DNA from: an uncultured Caldilineales bacterium
GTDB lineage: Bacteria > Chloroflexota > Anaerolineae > JAAEKA01
DNA length: 64,000 nucleotides
Reading direction: 5' to 3'
Assembly (NCBI GenBank): GCA_937907455.1
Contig: CALESQ010000040.1
Location: 4,488 to 68,487, forward strand
A program made the position numbers and the translations under genes. The notes below the pieces were generated by a model. The model saw nothing but the letters and a program-made list of their open reading frames with translations, did no database searches and was not told the origin of the DNA. This document shows positions 22,704-30,310 of the stretch, in pieces (position 1 is the first letter of the stretch; every line of letters starts with the position of its first letter).

Positions 22704-23633
22704 ATGATGCGAGTATATCCCTGGATTGATCGTTATGTTGCTGAAGTTGGCCGCATGTTGCCCGAAGGCAAGCGAGTTGATGTAGAACGAGAGATACGAT
22801 CATTGCTGCAAGACGCTGTGGAGGGGCAGGCAGCAGGCATGGAACCTTCCGACAATCAGACGCTAGCCATATTGCGTCAGTTTGGTTCACCGCGCGAGAT
22901 AGCCATGCGCTATGGGGCCAGCCAATACGTGATCGGCCCCTTGCTTTATCCTACCTTCATCACCGTGCTGCGTGTGGTGGTGGGCATTGTGTTGGCGGTT
23001 AATCTGTTTACCGTGGTGCTGGCGGTGGCCCAGTCTGCGACCGCGCCGAACCTTCTGGGTATTGCAGCGGGCGTGGTAAACAGCGTATTGCAAGCTGCAA
23101 TTTGGGTAACAGTGGTGTTCGCGCTGCTGGAGCGGTTAAACCTGCGTGAGCTGAATCAACTCAATCAGACATGGGATCCGAGAGCGCTGCCCGCGGTGGG
23201 CGATGTAGATCGGGTTAGCGTGGTTGAGACGATTTTCACCGTGATCTTTAACTCGATCTTTATGGTGCTAGTGGCCTTTAATTTGGACTCTCAAGGGCGT
23301 TTTGGTGTGCCAGGCAGTGATTGGGCTTCATCAGCGATCTTTTCGGCAGCTTTTATGGCTTATCTGCCCTGGCTGATTGCCCTGCTGGCGGCCGATATGG
23401 TGCTGGCTGTGGCTGCGTTGATCCGTGGGCGGTGGACGGCGGTGTTGCGAATGCTGGCTATTGGCAGCAACCTGATCAGCGTGGCGCTGTGCTGGCTGAT
23501 GCTTGCAGGTCCCAGTTTGGCGGCATGGCCGGAGTTGAACCTGATCTTCGATATTATCGTTGCCGTCGTTTTGGTGGTTAATGTCGTCGAGGCAGCACAG
23601 CACGTTTGGCGTTTGTGGCGCAATCGTAGCTAA
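22704..23633 (+). CDS. HAAS-domain membrane protein linked to PadR
   Basis: 309 residues. The first ~70 residues are a soluble helical domain (YVAEVGRMLPEGKRVDVERE, ILRQFGSPREIAMRYG), the HAAS/permease-prefix type, followed by about eight membrane segments. PadR-linked HAAS proteins probably contact the membrane and adjust permease or envelope functions, but their biochemical action is not defined. RBS AAGGAGTG overlaps the padR stop, so translation is coupled. No catalytic motif is visible. Confidence 0.8.
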   Translation: MMRVYPWIDRYVAEVGRMLPEGKRVDVEREIRSLLQDAVEGQAAGMEPSDNQTLAILRQFGSPREIAMRYGASQYVIGPLLYPTFITVLRVVVGIVLAVNLFTVVLAVAQSATAPNLLGIAAGVVNSVLQAAIWVTVVFALLERLNLRELNQLNQTWDPRALPAVGDVDRVSVVETIFTVIFNSIFMVLVAFNLDSQGRFGVPGSDWASSAIFSAAFMAYLPWLIALLAADMVLAVAALIRGRWTAVLRMLAIGSNLISVALCWLMLAGPSLAAWPELNLIFDIIVAVVLVVNVVEAAQHVWRLWRNRS

Positions 23634-24133
23634 AACTTTTCGCTGCACGGTGTCTGACGTAGGACTTCGTACATCATTTAGTAAGCTAAACGCGCTCATC
23701 AGTGTCACTCCGAACGCAGCGAGGAGTCCCTATGCGTTCGTGAGGGCTTCCTGGGTCTTGGAATGACAGACATTTCAGCCATTGCCACAGGTAAAACTTG
23801 CTTTACACAGTATTTATTATCGTCAAAACCGAACCAAATTTTCTGTTTACCGCCTAACCTAACAAATCTGTTAAGACGCGCTTGTCAAGTTTGCATGTTT
23901 TGACATTATCGTACATAATACCTTCGTTCTTCTGCAAGAACACTGCTTGACGCGAGCGCCGAAGGATTCCCGATGCCTTTTAGGATTAGGGCGGCTTTTA
24001 CGGGCGGATGTCATGGCAGCACCAAGCGCCGCAGCAACTCGGTCGGAAGTTGCCAGCGTCGTGTGGCTTTAGTTGCGCCTGCAGTGTAGCGGGCCTCAGT
24101 ACAGTAGCGCTGTAATCAGCGCAGGAGTATACA
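23634..24133. other. 500-base intergenic region with a dispersed repeat and long RRM-gene leader
   Basis: Contains a REP-like element (23704-23767) with outer arms GTCACTCC/GGAATGAC and inner arms GAACGCA/TGCGTTC. The part from about 23900 to 24120 precedes an RRM gene and may be a long structured 5' leader, as is usual for cold-induced RNA-binding proteins; no convincing promoter pair could be fixed. Confidence 0.4.
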
Positions 24134-24499
24134 GTGACTAGGATTTACGTAGGTAATCTGCCCTTTAGTGCGAACGAAGATGATGTCCGTGGCCTGTTTC
24201 AGCAGTACGGCAGCGTCGAGGATGTTAGCTTGGTGAGCGACCGCGAGACCGGACGTCCTCGTGGTTTCGGCTTCGTGGAAATGGACAATCAGGGTGCAGG
24301 CGCTGCTATCCAGGCCCTTGATGGCATGGAGTACGGTGGCCGCAATCTGCGCGTCAATGAAGCTCGTCCCCGTGAAGAGCGTCCCCCGCGACGCGATGGC
24401 GGCGGCTACGGCGGTGGCCGGGGCGGTTACGGTGGTGGTGGTGGTGGTGGTCGTGATCGCGATCGCGATCGCGGTGGTCGGCGCAACAGCGACTGGTAA
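24134..24499 (+). CDS. RRM-type RNA-binding protein with Gly/Arg tail
   Basis: 121 residues. A single RNA recognition motif: RNP2 is IYVGNLPF (residues 3-10) and RNP1 is RGFGFVEM (about 43-50), with the intervening helix SANEDDVRGLFQQYG. From residue ~80 the chain is a disordered RGG-like tail with runs of Gly and RDRDRDR. Such proteins occur in cyanobacteria and Chloroflexota and are usually cold-induced RNA chaperones. Start is GTG with RBS GCAGGAGTATACA. A strong terminator follows. The DNA of the tail has perfect GGTGGTGGT and GATCGCGATCGC runs that could slip during replication. Confidence 0.92.
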   Translation: MTRIYVGNLPFSANEDDVRGLFQQYGSVEDVSLVSDRETGRPRGFGFVEMDNQGAGAAIQALDGMEYGGRNLRVNEARPREERPPRRDGGGYGGGRGGYGGGGGGGRDRDRDRGGRRNSDW

Positions 24500-24639
24500 A
24501 CCCGGACCCTGACCCACAGGCAGCAGCCCGGCTGCCGGTGTGTGGTGATGTGTCCAGGCAAGATAAGACACCGACCGAACTTATCTCAACTGGGTAAAAT
24601 CGCCGGCTTGGTAACAAGCAAACGGAATTGGGCTAATAC

Positions 24640-24672
24640 AAAAGACCTGAACCTCGGTTCAGGTCTTTTTTT
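24640..24672. terminator. Bidirectional terminator between the RRM and cytochrome genes
   Basis: AAAGACCTGAAC pairs with GTTCAGGTCTTT around a CTCG-like loop, followed by a T-run on the plus strand and TTTT on the minus strand. It serves convergent genes on both sides. Confidence 0.85.
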
Positions 24673-24673
24673 G

Positions 24674-26998
24674 TTATTCTTGCCAGCCCCAGGCACTAGC
24701 CACTGCTACAATGTCGTTCAGATCTATCGCACCCGACTGGTTAACATCTAACCCGGGCGGACAATTGCCATCCAGCGGATGCAGCCAACAGCCGCTTACC
24801 CGCTGAATATCCACCACATCTACATCACCATCACATGATGCCGGAGCGCTGTGACGCGCATCAGGCTGTATATCGTAGATGTAGCAGGTATTGCTGGCTG
24901 TGACTTGTGCCGAGGTCATCAGCACCGGCGCGGCACCGGGCAGGGTTTTGTTGTGTTCCCACAATTGCCACATGGTATCGCCCCAGGCGGCCAACTGGTT
25001 GAAGAAGGGGTCGCTTTGGGCGATGTAGGCCTCGTTCTGCGGGGTGGACGGGTTGGGGTCAGGCAGGGTCACTGGCCCATCGCCGTTGATTTCGTTGCGC
25101 AGAAAATCTACGTATTCACGGCTGGTGGTTTGATAATATAGGTTGATTTCGATGCTGGCCGCGGCTGTGGGCAGGGTGACGTTGATTGCGTCGTAGCCGC
25201 CGGCGTATTCTGCCGCGGTGAAGTAAGCCGGGCTGATTACGCCTTGCCAGGCCGGTTCGGTGTGGCGTGTTGCGGCGTTGGCGCTGTCGAAGCCCAGCGG
25301 TGGAATGCGGTTGTCCTTGAAACGGCCATCACCCAGGGCAAAGTGTTTGGTCTCTGCTTCGCCGGTGAGCGAGCTACTCATCAAAGCTTCGTAAACCAGG
25401 GCGTCGTTGTAGGTTTCGTTGGCACCCAGTGGCGGGCTGCCTGCGGCGTTTAGCCCCTTCAGCGTGCCTGCCGTGGTATCATACGGGTTGATTTCGTAGA
25501 TCAGCGTGTTGGCCGTATTGTACACTTTGATCCCCAGGAACATGCGCCGACCTTCTGGATAGCCGGAGATTAGTTTGTGTCCGGTTTGGTTCTGGATGCG
25601 GAAGCTCAATTGGCCGCTTGTGCTGTTGTAGCTTACGCCTTCGATGCTGGCTGCTGAGGTGAGTTGCTCTTGAGCGCGCTGTACGGCGGCCAGCAGGGCC
25701 TGCGGGCTGAGGCCCAGGCCGTAGTTCAGGTCAAGTGTCAGCGTGGCCGCTCCCTGGCGCAGCAGCGCGGCATTTATCGCATCGTAGTTTGGTGAGCCGA
25801 ACACGGTGCTGGCTAGCAATGCCGGAACCCACATGTTGCCGCCGGTCATGTCGTGCGATGGCTGGGCGCTGTAGGGATGTTGTGTGCTTTCGCTGGTGGC
25901 GGGGTCACCGGTGCGCAGCAAGGCTTCGGGCAGATTGGCAGCGCGCCCCGGCTTGTTAGCCATGTGGCAATCCTGGCAGGTGGCAATGAAGTTGCCCGGA
26001 TTGGCTGTATCGAACTGCGTCGGCGAAAAGCTACCCAGCCCTGCCGCGCCGCTGCCTCGTCCATAAGCTGAAAGCATAAATTCAGAAAAGGTGCGTTCCA
26101 CCGGGAAATAGGCTGAAGCTGCCTGGGTTTCGCTGGGCAATGGTTGCGCTGGGTCTGCTCCCAGATTGGCAAGGATGGGGTTAGATACGTCGTGACAGGC
26201 TGCACAGAAGTAGCGGCTTTTGTGGAAACGGCTGTATTGAATGCCGTGTAGCATGGCGGCATCTGAGAAGGGGCCGCGGCGAAACCCATCTGGGCTGACG
26301 AAGTATTGGCCGCTGCCTGCTTCGGTGTAGCCGCTTGCGACCGGGTAACCGGCAGCGGTGAAGAAGGGTGCGCCATTCATAAATTTAATGGCTGCGGCCA
26401 GATCGGCATCAAACAGGCGGGTATCGTCGGCCCAAAGCTGGGCCTGGGTGCCGCTGCCGGGGCCGCTGTTGCCGGCTTCATCCCAATAACCCTGCCAATC
26501 GTTGCTTTCGCGTGTGCCTGCGTAGGTGTCTTGGAAGTGCGGATCCCACATGTGGTGACAAAAGTCGCACTGCACGCCGTCATAGTCGCCGCCGGTCATG
26601 GCTGAGGCGTTGGGGGTGTCACTACGTCCTTCCAACCAGCCTTTGGGCATGTGGCAGCGCAGGCACAGGTCGGTGGCGTTGGGTGAGGCGACAGCCCAGA
26701 TAGAATCCTGGGCAGCTACGGCCATGGTGGCCCAATACAGCGGATCGCGCGCGGCTTGGGCCATCATCGAACCCATCCAGAGGAAGCCCGGCTCTACTGC
26801 GGTATCGTAGTCGGCGTGGCAGGCCAGACAGGTTTCGGGGGAAAGCAAGGTTAACTGGTTGGGTTGTGTGCCGGGCATACGCACCAATGGGTCTTGCGAA
26901 GGAGGAACAGGCGGCTGGGCCTGCGCGGTGTATACACCCGCGGCCAACAGGATGAGGATGCCCAACAGGGCAAAGAGCAGGCGGAGAGGCAGTTTCAT
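24674..26998 (-). CDS. Exported five-heme cytochrome c with dockerin-like C-terminus
   Basis: 774 residues from the ATG at 26998 (RBS GGAGGAAAATACCC). A Sec signal peptide covers about residues 1-28. Five CxxCH motifs are seen: CLACH, CLRCH, CDFCH, CAACH, CQDCH, all in the N-terminal half, making a multiheme electron-transfer domain, followed by a beta-rich domain. The last ~65 residues hold two calcium-loop-like repeats (DGDVDVVDIQRV and DVNQSGAIDLNDIV), as in dockerin type I. It is likely extracytoplasmic and may transfer electrons at the cell surface. The gene is isolated, with no neighbouring oxidoreductase. The dockerin-like tail may bind calcium only; no cohesin was seen in the window. 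Confidence 0.85.
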   Translation of the reverse strand: MKLPLRLLFALLGILILLAAGVYTAQAQPPVPPSQDPLVRMPGTQPNQLTLLSPETCLACHADYDTAVEPGFLWMGSMMAQAARDPLYWATMAVAAQDSIWAVASPNATDLCLRCHMPKGWLEGRSDTPNASAMTGGDYDGVQCDFCHHMWDPHFQDTYAGTRESNDWQGYWDEAGNSGPGSGTQAQLWADDTRLFDADLAAAIKFMNGAPFFTAAGYPVASGYTEAGSGQYFVSPDGFRRGPFSDAAMLHGIQYSRFHKSRYFCAACHDVSNPILANLGADPAQPLPSETQAASAYFPVERTFSEFMLSAYGRGSGAAGLGSFSPTQFDTANPGNFIATCQDCHMANKPGRAANLPEALLRTGDPATSESTQHPYSAQPSHDMTGGNMWVPALLASTVFGSPNYDAINAALLRQGAATLTLDLNYGLGLSPQALLAAVQRAQEQLTSAASIEGVSYNSTSGQLSFRIQNQTGHKLISGYPEGRRMFLGIKVYNTANTLIYEINPYDTTAGTLKGLNAAGSPPLGANETYNDALVYEALMSSSLTGEAETKHFALGDGRFKDNRIPPLGFDSANAATRHTEPAWQGVISPAYFTAAEYAGGYDAINVTLPTAAASIEINLYYQTTSREYVDFLRNEINGDGPVTLPDPNPSTPQNEAYIAQSDPFFNQLAAWGDTMWQLWEHNKTLPGAAPVLMTSAQVTASNTCYIYDIQPDARHSAPASCDGDVDVVDIQRVSGCWLHPLDGNCPPGLDVNQSGAIDLNDIVAVASAWGWQE

Positions 26999-27379
26999 GG
27001 GTATTTTCCTCCAACAGGAACCATCAACAGGCCGTATTTGCAACTGGCATTACATTATGGCATGATTTGCGGGAAAAGGAAAGTGACGGCGTTCTGATGT
27101 TACGCAGTGGGGCCCCGGTCGGGTAGGTGGCGGCGACGCTAATCACCAGGCGCTGTTGTGAGACAGAGGTGAGTTCACACCCAATTAGCGCTACAACCGT
27201 ACCGAGACCCTTCCCCTCTGGTTTCGGTACGGGCAGACAGGGTTCTGTGCAGGCAACTTTGTTGGTTTGAGGCGCAAGCTCAGGGACAATCTGCCTGCCT
27301 CCTGCGGCAACCAGCGCCTGTCTGACGGTTTGAAACAGGTTGCGTACCACGACTTACAAAGCACCAAGGAAGGTTTATC
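26999..27379. other. Intergenic region with first copy of a ~95-bp direct repeat
   Basis: Holds copy 1 (27206-27300) of the repeat that also occurs after the SnoaL-like gene. No coding frame is supported elsewhere in this stretch. Confidence 0.5.
27206..27300 (+). repeat. Direct repeat, copy 1 (flanks the SnoaL-like gene)
   Basis: Begins GACCCTTCCCCTCTGG and includes GTGCAGGCAACTTTGTTGG and GAGGCGCAAGCT; copy 2 at 27793-27888 repeats it with a handful of substitutions and single-base gaps. The two start 587 bases apart. Confidence 0.85.
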
Positions 27380-27784
27380 ATGACCGATGTATTCAGCAAA
27401 CGTTGGCACGCGGCTGTGGCTGCGGCTGATCTGGACGCAATGATGGTGTTGTTCGCACCTGATGCGCTGTTCCGCTCCCCTGCGGTATTTAAGCCATATA
27501 GCGGGAGCGATACTATCCGCGGCATCCTCACCCTGGTGATGCGTGTGTTTGGTCCGCTGGAGTACACTAATGTATGGACAAATGATCACGGCGGCGTGGT
27601 TATGCAGTTCAGCACCACGGTTCCCGGACCCGATAGACGGCTGGAGATTGAAGGTGTGGATATTTTTCAGCTCAATGAGGATGGGCTGATCAGCGAATTG
27701 CGGGTGATGATCCGGCCGCTACGTGGCCTGCAAGCGGTGTCCGCCGCGATGGAGGCGTTGATGGCATCAGGAAGAGAGCAATAA
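27380..27784 (+). CDS. SnoaL-like / NTF2-fold protein
   Basis: 134 residues, the length of one NTF2-like cone. The start WHAAVAAADLDAMMVLFAPDALF is the usual family opening (helix, then VxLFxxDxxF), followed by beta strands and a final helix (RPLRGLQAVSAAMEAL). Members include polyketide cyclases, isomerases and non-catalytic ligand binders; no catalytic Asp/His pair stands out, so no activity is claimed. RBS AAGGAAGG precedes the ATG. The gene is flanked on both sides by a ~95-bp direct repeat, which may mark insertion or a duplication around it. Confidence 0.75.
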   Translation: MTDVFSKRWHAAVAAADLDAMMVLFAPDALFRSPAVFKPYSGSDTIRGILTLVMRVFGPLEYTNVWTNDHGGVVMQFSTTVPGPDRRLEIEGVDIFQLNEDGLISELRVMIRPLRGLQAVSAAMEALMASGREQ

Positions 27785-27792
27785 GCAGCTAT

Positions 27793-27888
27793 GACCCTTC
27801 CCCTCTGGTTTCGATACGGGCAGGCAGGGGGTTCTGTGCAGGCAACTTTGTTGGTTTGAGGCGCAAGCTAAGGACAATCCGCCTGTCC
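27793..27888 (+). repeat. Direct repeat, copy 2
   Basis: Second copy of the repeat at 27206-27300, differing by a few substitutions and indels; it starts 9 bases after the SnoaL-like stop codon and ends just before the plsC stop on the other strand. Confidence 0.85.
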
Positions 27889-27894
27889 TACGAA

Positions 27895-28656
27895 TTACGG
27901 TTTGTTTCTTACCGCGCGCAGGGCTGCGCTGACGGCTGCACGCGCCTCGTTGGCCAGTAGTTGCGGGTCATCGTCGGCACGCGGTTGTACCACGCCCAGC
28001 GGAATCAGCCACACGCGGCTGGGATCACGCAGCACAATACGGCGAATGGTGGTGATCAGGCTTTCTTTGTGGCTTTGCCAGGTCATCGAATCGGTGTCTT
28101 CGTAGTGGATGGCGCAGAGCAGGTACGGCGTTTGCAGTTCTGCAGCAATCTCGAAGATGCCGTAGCGGAATGGCAGCAGATCGTCCAGGGGGTTGCGTGT
28201 GCCTTCGGGAAAAACCACAATGGGGGGGTAAAGCGTTGCTTGCAGGCTGCGCATGATTTGTTGGCGGACGTCGGCGCGTTGGCTGCGGTCGCTGCGGTTG
28301 ACGAAGAGTGTGCCGGTAGCCGCGGCAATGGCTCCGATGAACGGCCAACGACGAACCTCTGCTTTGGAGAGGTAACGCATGGGCAGCAGGTAACTCATCA
28401 CCAACGTGTCGAAGAATGAAACGTGGTTAGAGAGAATCAGTCCGCGGTGGCCGATTATCGCGTCGGGGGTGTCGCACACGAACTGCAAGCCCAGCGCGGG
28501 CATGACAATGCGTATCCCGCGTGAGAAGACCCACGAACTCAGACGAATGCCGCGACGTTTCAGGGGCAGCCAGCTCAACAGCACGATGATCGCTGTGGCT
28601 AATACCAGCGTGGGGATACCGTAGAGGATGCGCCACAGCGCACGTAAATAGGCCAT
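27895..28656 (-). CDS. plsC: 1-acyl-sn-glycerol-3-phosphate acyltransferase (PlsC family)
   Basis: 253 residues from the ATG at 28656. The acyltransferase box NHVSFFD (HX4D motif) and the substrate box FPEGTRNPLDDL are both present, together with the hydrophobic N-terminus that anchors PlsC-type enzymes in the membrane. It makes phosphatidic acid or, in related families, acylates other lipids. The N-terminal hydrophobic stretch covers about residues 8-30. An upstream Met would add six residues and is less likely. The gene is separate from its neighbours; the 3' end abuts repeat copy 2. Confidence 0.85.
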   Translation of the reverse strand: MAYLRALWRILYGIPTLVLATAIIVLLSWLPLKRRGIRLSSWVFSRGIRIVMPALGLQFVCDTPDAIIGHRGLILSNHVSFFDTLVMSYLLPMRYLSKAEVRRWPFIGAIAAATGTLFVNRSDRSQRADVRQQIMRSLQATLYPPIVVFPEGTRNPLDDLLPFRYGIFEIAAELQTPYLLCAIHYEDTDSMTWQSHKESLITTIRRIVLRDPSRVWLIPLGVVQPRADDDPQLLANEARAAVSAALRAVRNKP

Positions 28657-28718
28657 AGGACACCAATTCAGCAACGCGAAGGAGTAAGTAACAGTAGACG
28701 GCAGGCAGGAAAAACAAG

Positions 28719-28745
28719 TGGCTTGTTGCGTTCAGCTTACAAGCC
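28719..28745 (-). terminator. Possible terminator of the DinB-family gene
   Basis: GGCTTGT pairs with ACAAGCC across a 12-base loop, followed on the minus strand by a T-rich run (TTGTTTTT). Confidence 0.5.
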
Positions 28746-28797
28746 TTTTATCTATCAATTTGCCTGTCAAAGGCGTATCAATTTACCGATCTATCAC

Positions 28798-29307
28798 TTA
28801 CCATTCGCCTGCGTAGTCCGCTGAGTAAGGTGCGGCTTGGTATTGGGTCCAGGCAAAGCGCAACTCGGTTAGTTGGCGGAGGTGAAGCAGATCGTGCGCA
28901 ACCCACGCCGCCAGCAGGTCACCGGCGCGCAGGGTGCCCCAGGGTGCAGCCACGCCCGCGTTGAGATCTGCCGACTTCAGTGAAGCCAGCCAGCGCAGCG
29001 AGGCTTGTCGCTCAGCCAGAAAGCGCGCCAGCACATCAGGCAGTGATTGTTGGTTGTAGTGCCGCTCTGTCACCCAACCTTGCGGGTCAATGCGCGGCCA
29101 GGGGGCATCGCCATGGTGCAAAACGTGATCCAGGTGGGTGCGGAAGTCCCCGACTTCTTCATCAAGCAGGTGATGTACGACTTCCAGCAGCGACCAGTCA
29201 TCTGGTGTTGGCCGCCAACGCGCCTGCTGCTCGCTGATGGCATCGGACAGGGAGCGGATGGCATCAGCCTGGTGTGTGAGTTGTGTAATGCTTGTGTGGA
29301 TGTCCAT
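28798..29307 (-). CDS. DinB-superfamily protein
   Basis: 169 residues, a four-helix bundle of the DinB/YfiT type. Potential metal ligands are His in LLEVVHHLLDEEVGDF (about residue 45) and two His near the C-terminus in WVAHDLLHLRQLTELR, the usual triad for this superfamily, whose members include thiol transferases such as mycothiol- and bacillithiol-linked enzymes. No substrate is identified. A terminator-like hairpin lies downstream. The 5' side ends at the hairpin preceding the large repeat array, so it is probably transcribed alone. Confidence 0.85.
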   Translation of the reverse strand: MDIHTSITQLTHQADAIRSLSDAISEQQARWRPTPDDWSLLEVVHHLLDEEVGDFRTHLDHVLHHGDAPWPRIDPQGWVTERHYNQQSLPDVLARFLAERQASLRWLASLKSADLNAGVAAPWGTLRAGDLLAAWVAHDLLHLRQLTELRFAWTQYQAAPYSADYAGEW

Positions 29308-29400
29308 GCGTTGATTATAGGCCAGCTTGGTCGCTGCGTCAACCGTAACAGTTAGCGGTGAAGGCTGCTGTCCCCTGGCAACGCGGGTGGTGCGGTTCAG

Positions 29401-29436
29401 AAAAGCCGGACTTTCTTGCGGAAAGCCCGGCTTTTT
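29401..29436. terminator. Bidirectional terminator between DinB gene and repeat array
   Basis: AAAAGCCGG-A-CTTTC and GAAAG-CC-CGGCTTTTT pair around TTGC, with a T-run on the plus strand and TTTT on the minus strand. On the minus strand it would end transcripts that run through the array from the FG-GAP gene. Confidence 0.7.
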
Positions 29437-29481
29437 GCTGCTGTCAATGATTCACTTCGTGGCCCGGTTGGCAATCTCTGC

Positions 29482-30309
29482 TGCGGCCGGTCTTCTGCTG
29501 CGGCCGGTCTCCCGATCGAGTCCGCAGCACGTGGCACGGTCAGGGGACCGGCCACAGCACGCTGCGGCCGGTCTCCCGACCGAGTCCGCAGTGTGTGGCA
29601 CGGTCAGGAGAGGTTGCTTCTGCTGCGGACGGTCTTCTGCTGCGGCCGGTCTCCTGACCGAGTCCGCAGTGTGTGGCACGGTCTGGAGAGGCCGCTTCTG
29701 CTGCGGCCGGTCTCCCGACCGAGTCCGCAGCACGTGGCACGGTCAGGAGAGGTTGCTTCTGCTGCGGCCGGTCTCTTGACCGAGTCCGCAGCACGTGGCA
29801 CGGTCAGGAGAGGTTGCTTCTGCTGCGGCCGGTCTCTTGACCGAGTCCGCAGCACGTGGCACGGTCAGGGGACCGGCCACAGCACGAGGGTCAGGAGAGG
29901 TTGCTTCTGCTGCGGCCGGTCTTCTGCTGCGGCCGGTCTCTTGACCGAGTCCGCAGCACGTGGCACGGTCAGGAGATTGGGAACCATCTCTGCTGCGGCC
30001 GGTCTCTTGACCGAGTCCGCAGCACGTGGCACGGTCAGGAGATTGGGAACCATCTCTGCTGCGGCCGGTCTCTTGACCGAGTCCGCAGCACGTGGCACGG
30101 TCAGGAGAGGTTGCTTCTGCTGCGGCCGGTCTCTTGACCGAGTCCGCAGCACGTGGCACGGTCAGGAGATTGGGAACCATCCCGGAGGGACCGGCCACAG
30201 CACGAGGGTCAGGAGAGGTTGCTTCTGCTGCGGCCGGTCTCCCGACCGAGTCCGCAGCACGTGGCACGGTCAGGAGATTGGAAACCATCCCGGAGGGACC
30301 GGCCACAGC
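29482..30309. repeat. Modular hairpin-repeat array, eleven core units
   Basis: About 830 bases made of a conserved ~50-base core joined by a few alternative linkers. Each core starts CTGCGG-CC-GGTC, has TCTT, TCCC or TCCT, then GACC-GAGT-CCGCAG, so CTGCGG/CCGCAG and GGTC/GACC form a hairpin; it continues GCACGTGGCACGGTCAGG. Eleven full cores are counted, with extra truncated CTGCGGCCGGTCTT pieces. Linkers recur: GGTTGCTTCTG, TTGGGAACCATCTCTG, and GGACCGGCCACAGCACG. Periods are therefore 61, 66 or longer, not constant. It fills the space between the DinB terminator and the stop of the FG-GAP gene. Frames are open through it on both strands but encode only repeat peptides, so I do not call a protein. 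Confidence 0.85.
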
Positions 30310-30310
30310 G

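Noticed and set aside
29482..30309. CRISPR array
   Set aside because: Linkers recur instead of being unique, the core is longer and variable in period, and no cas genes are in the window.
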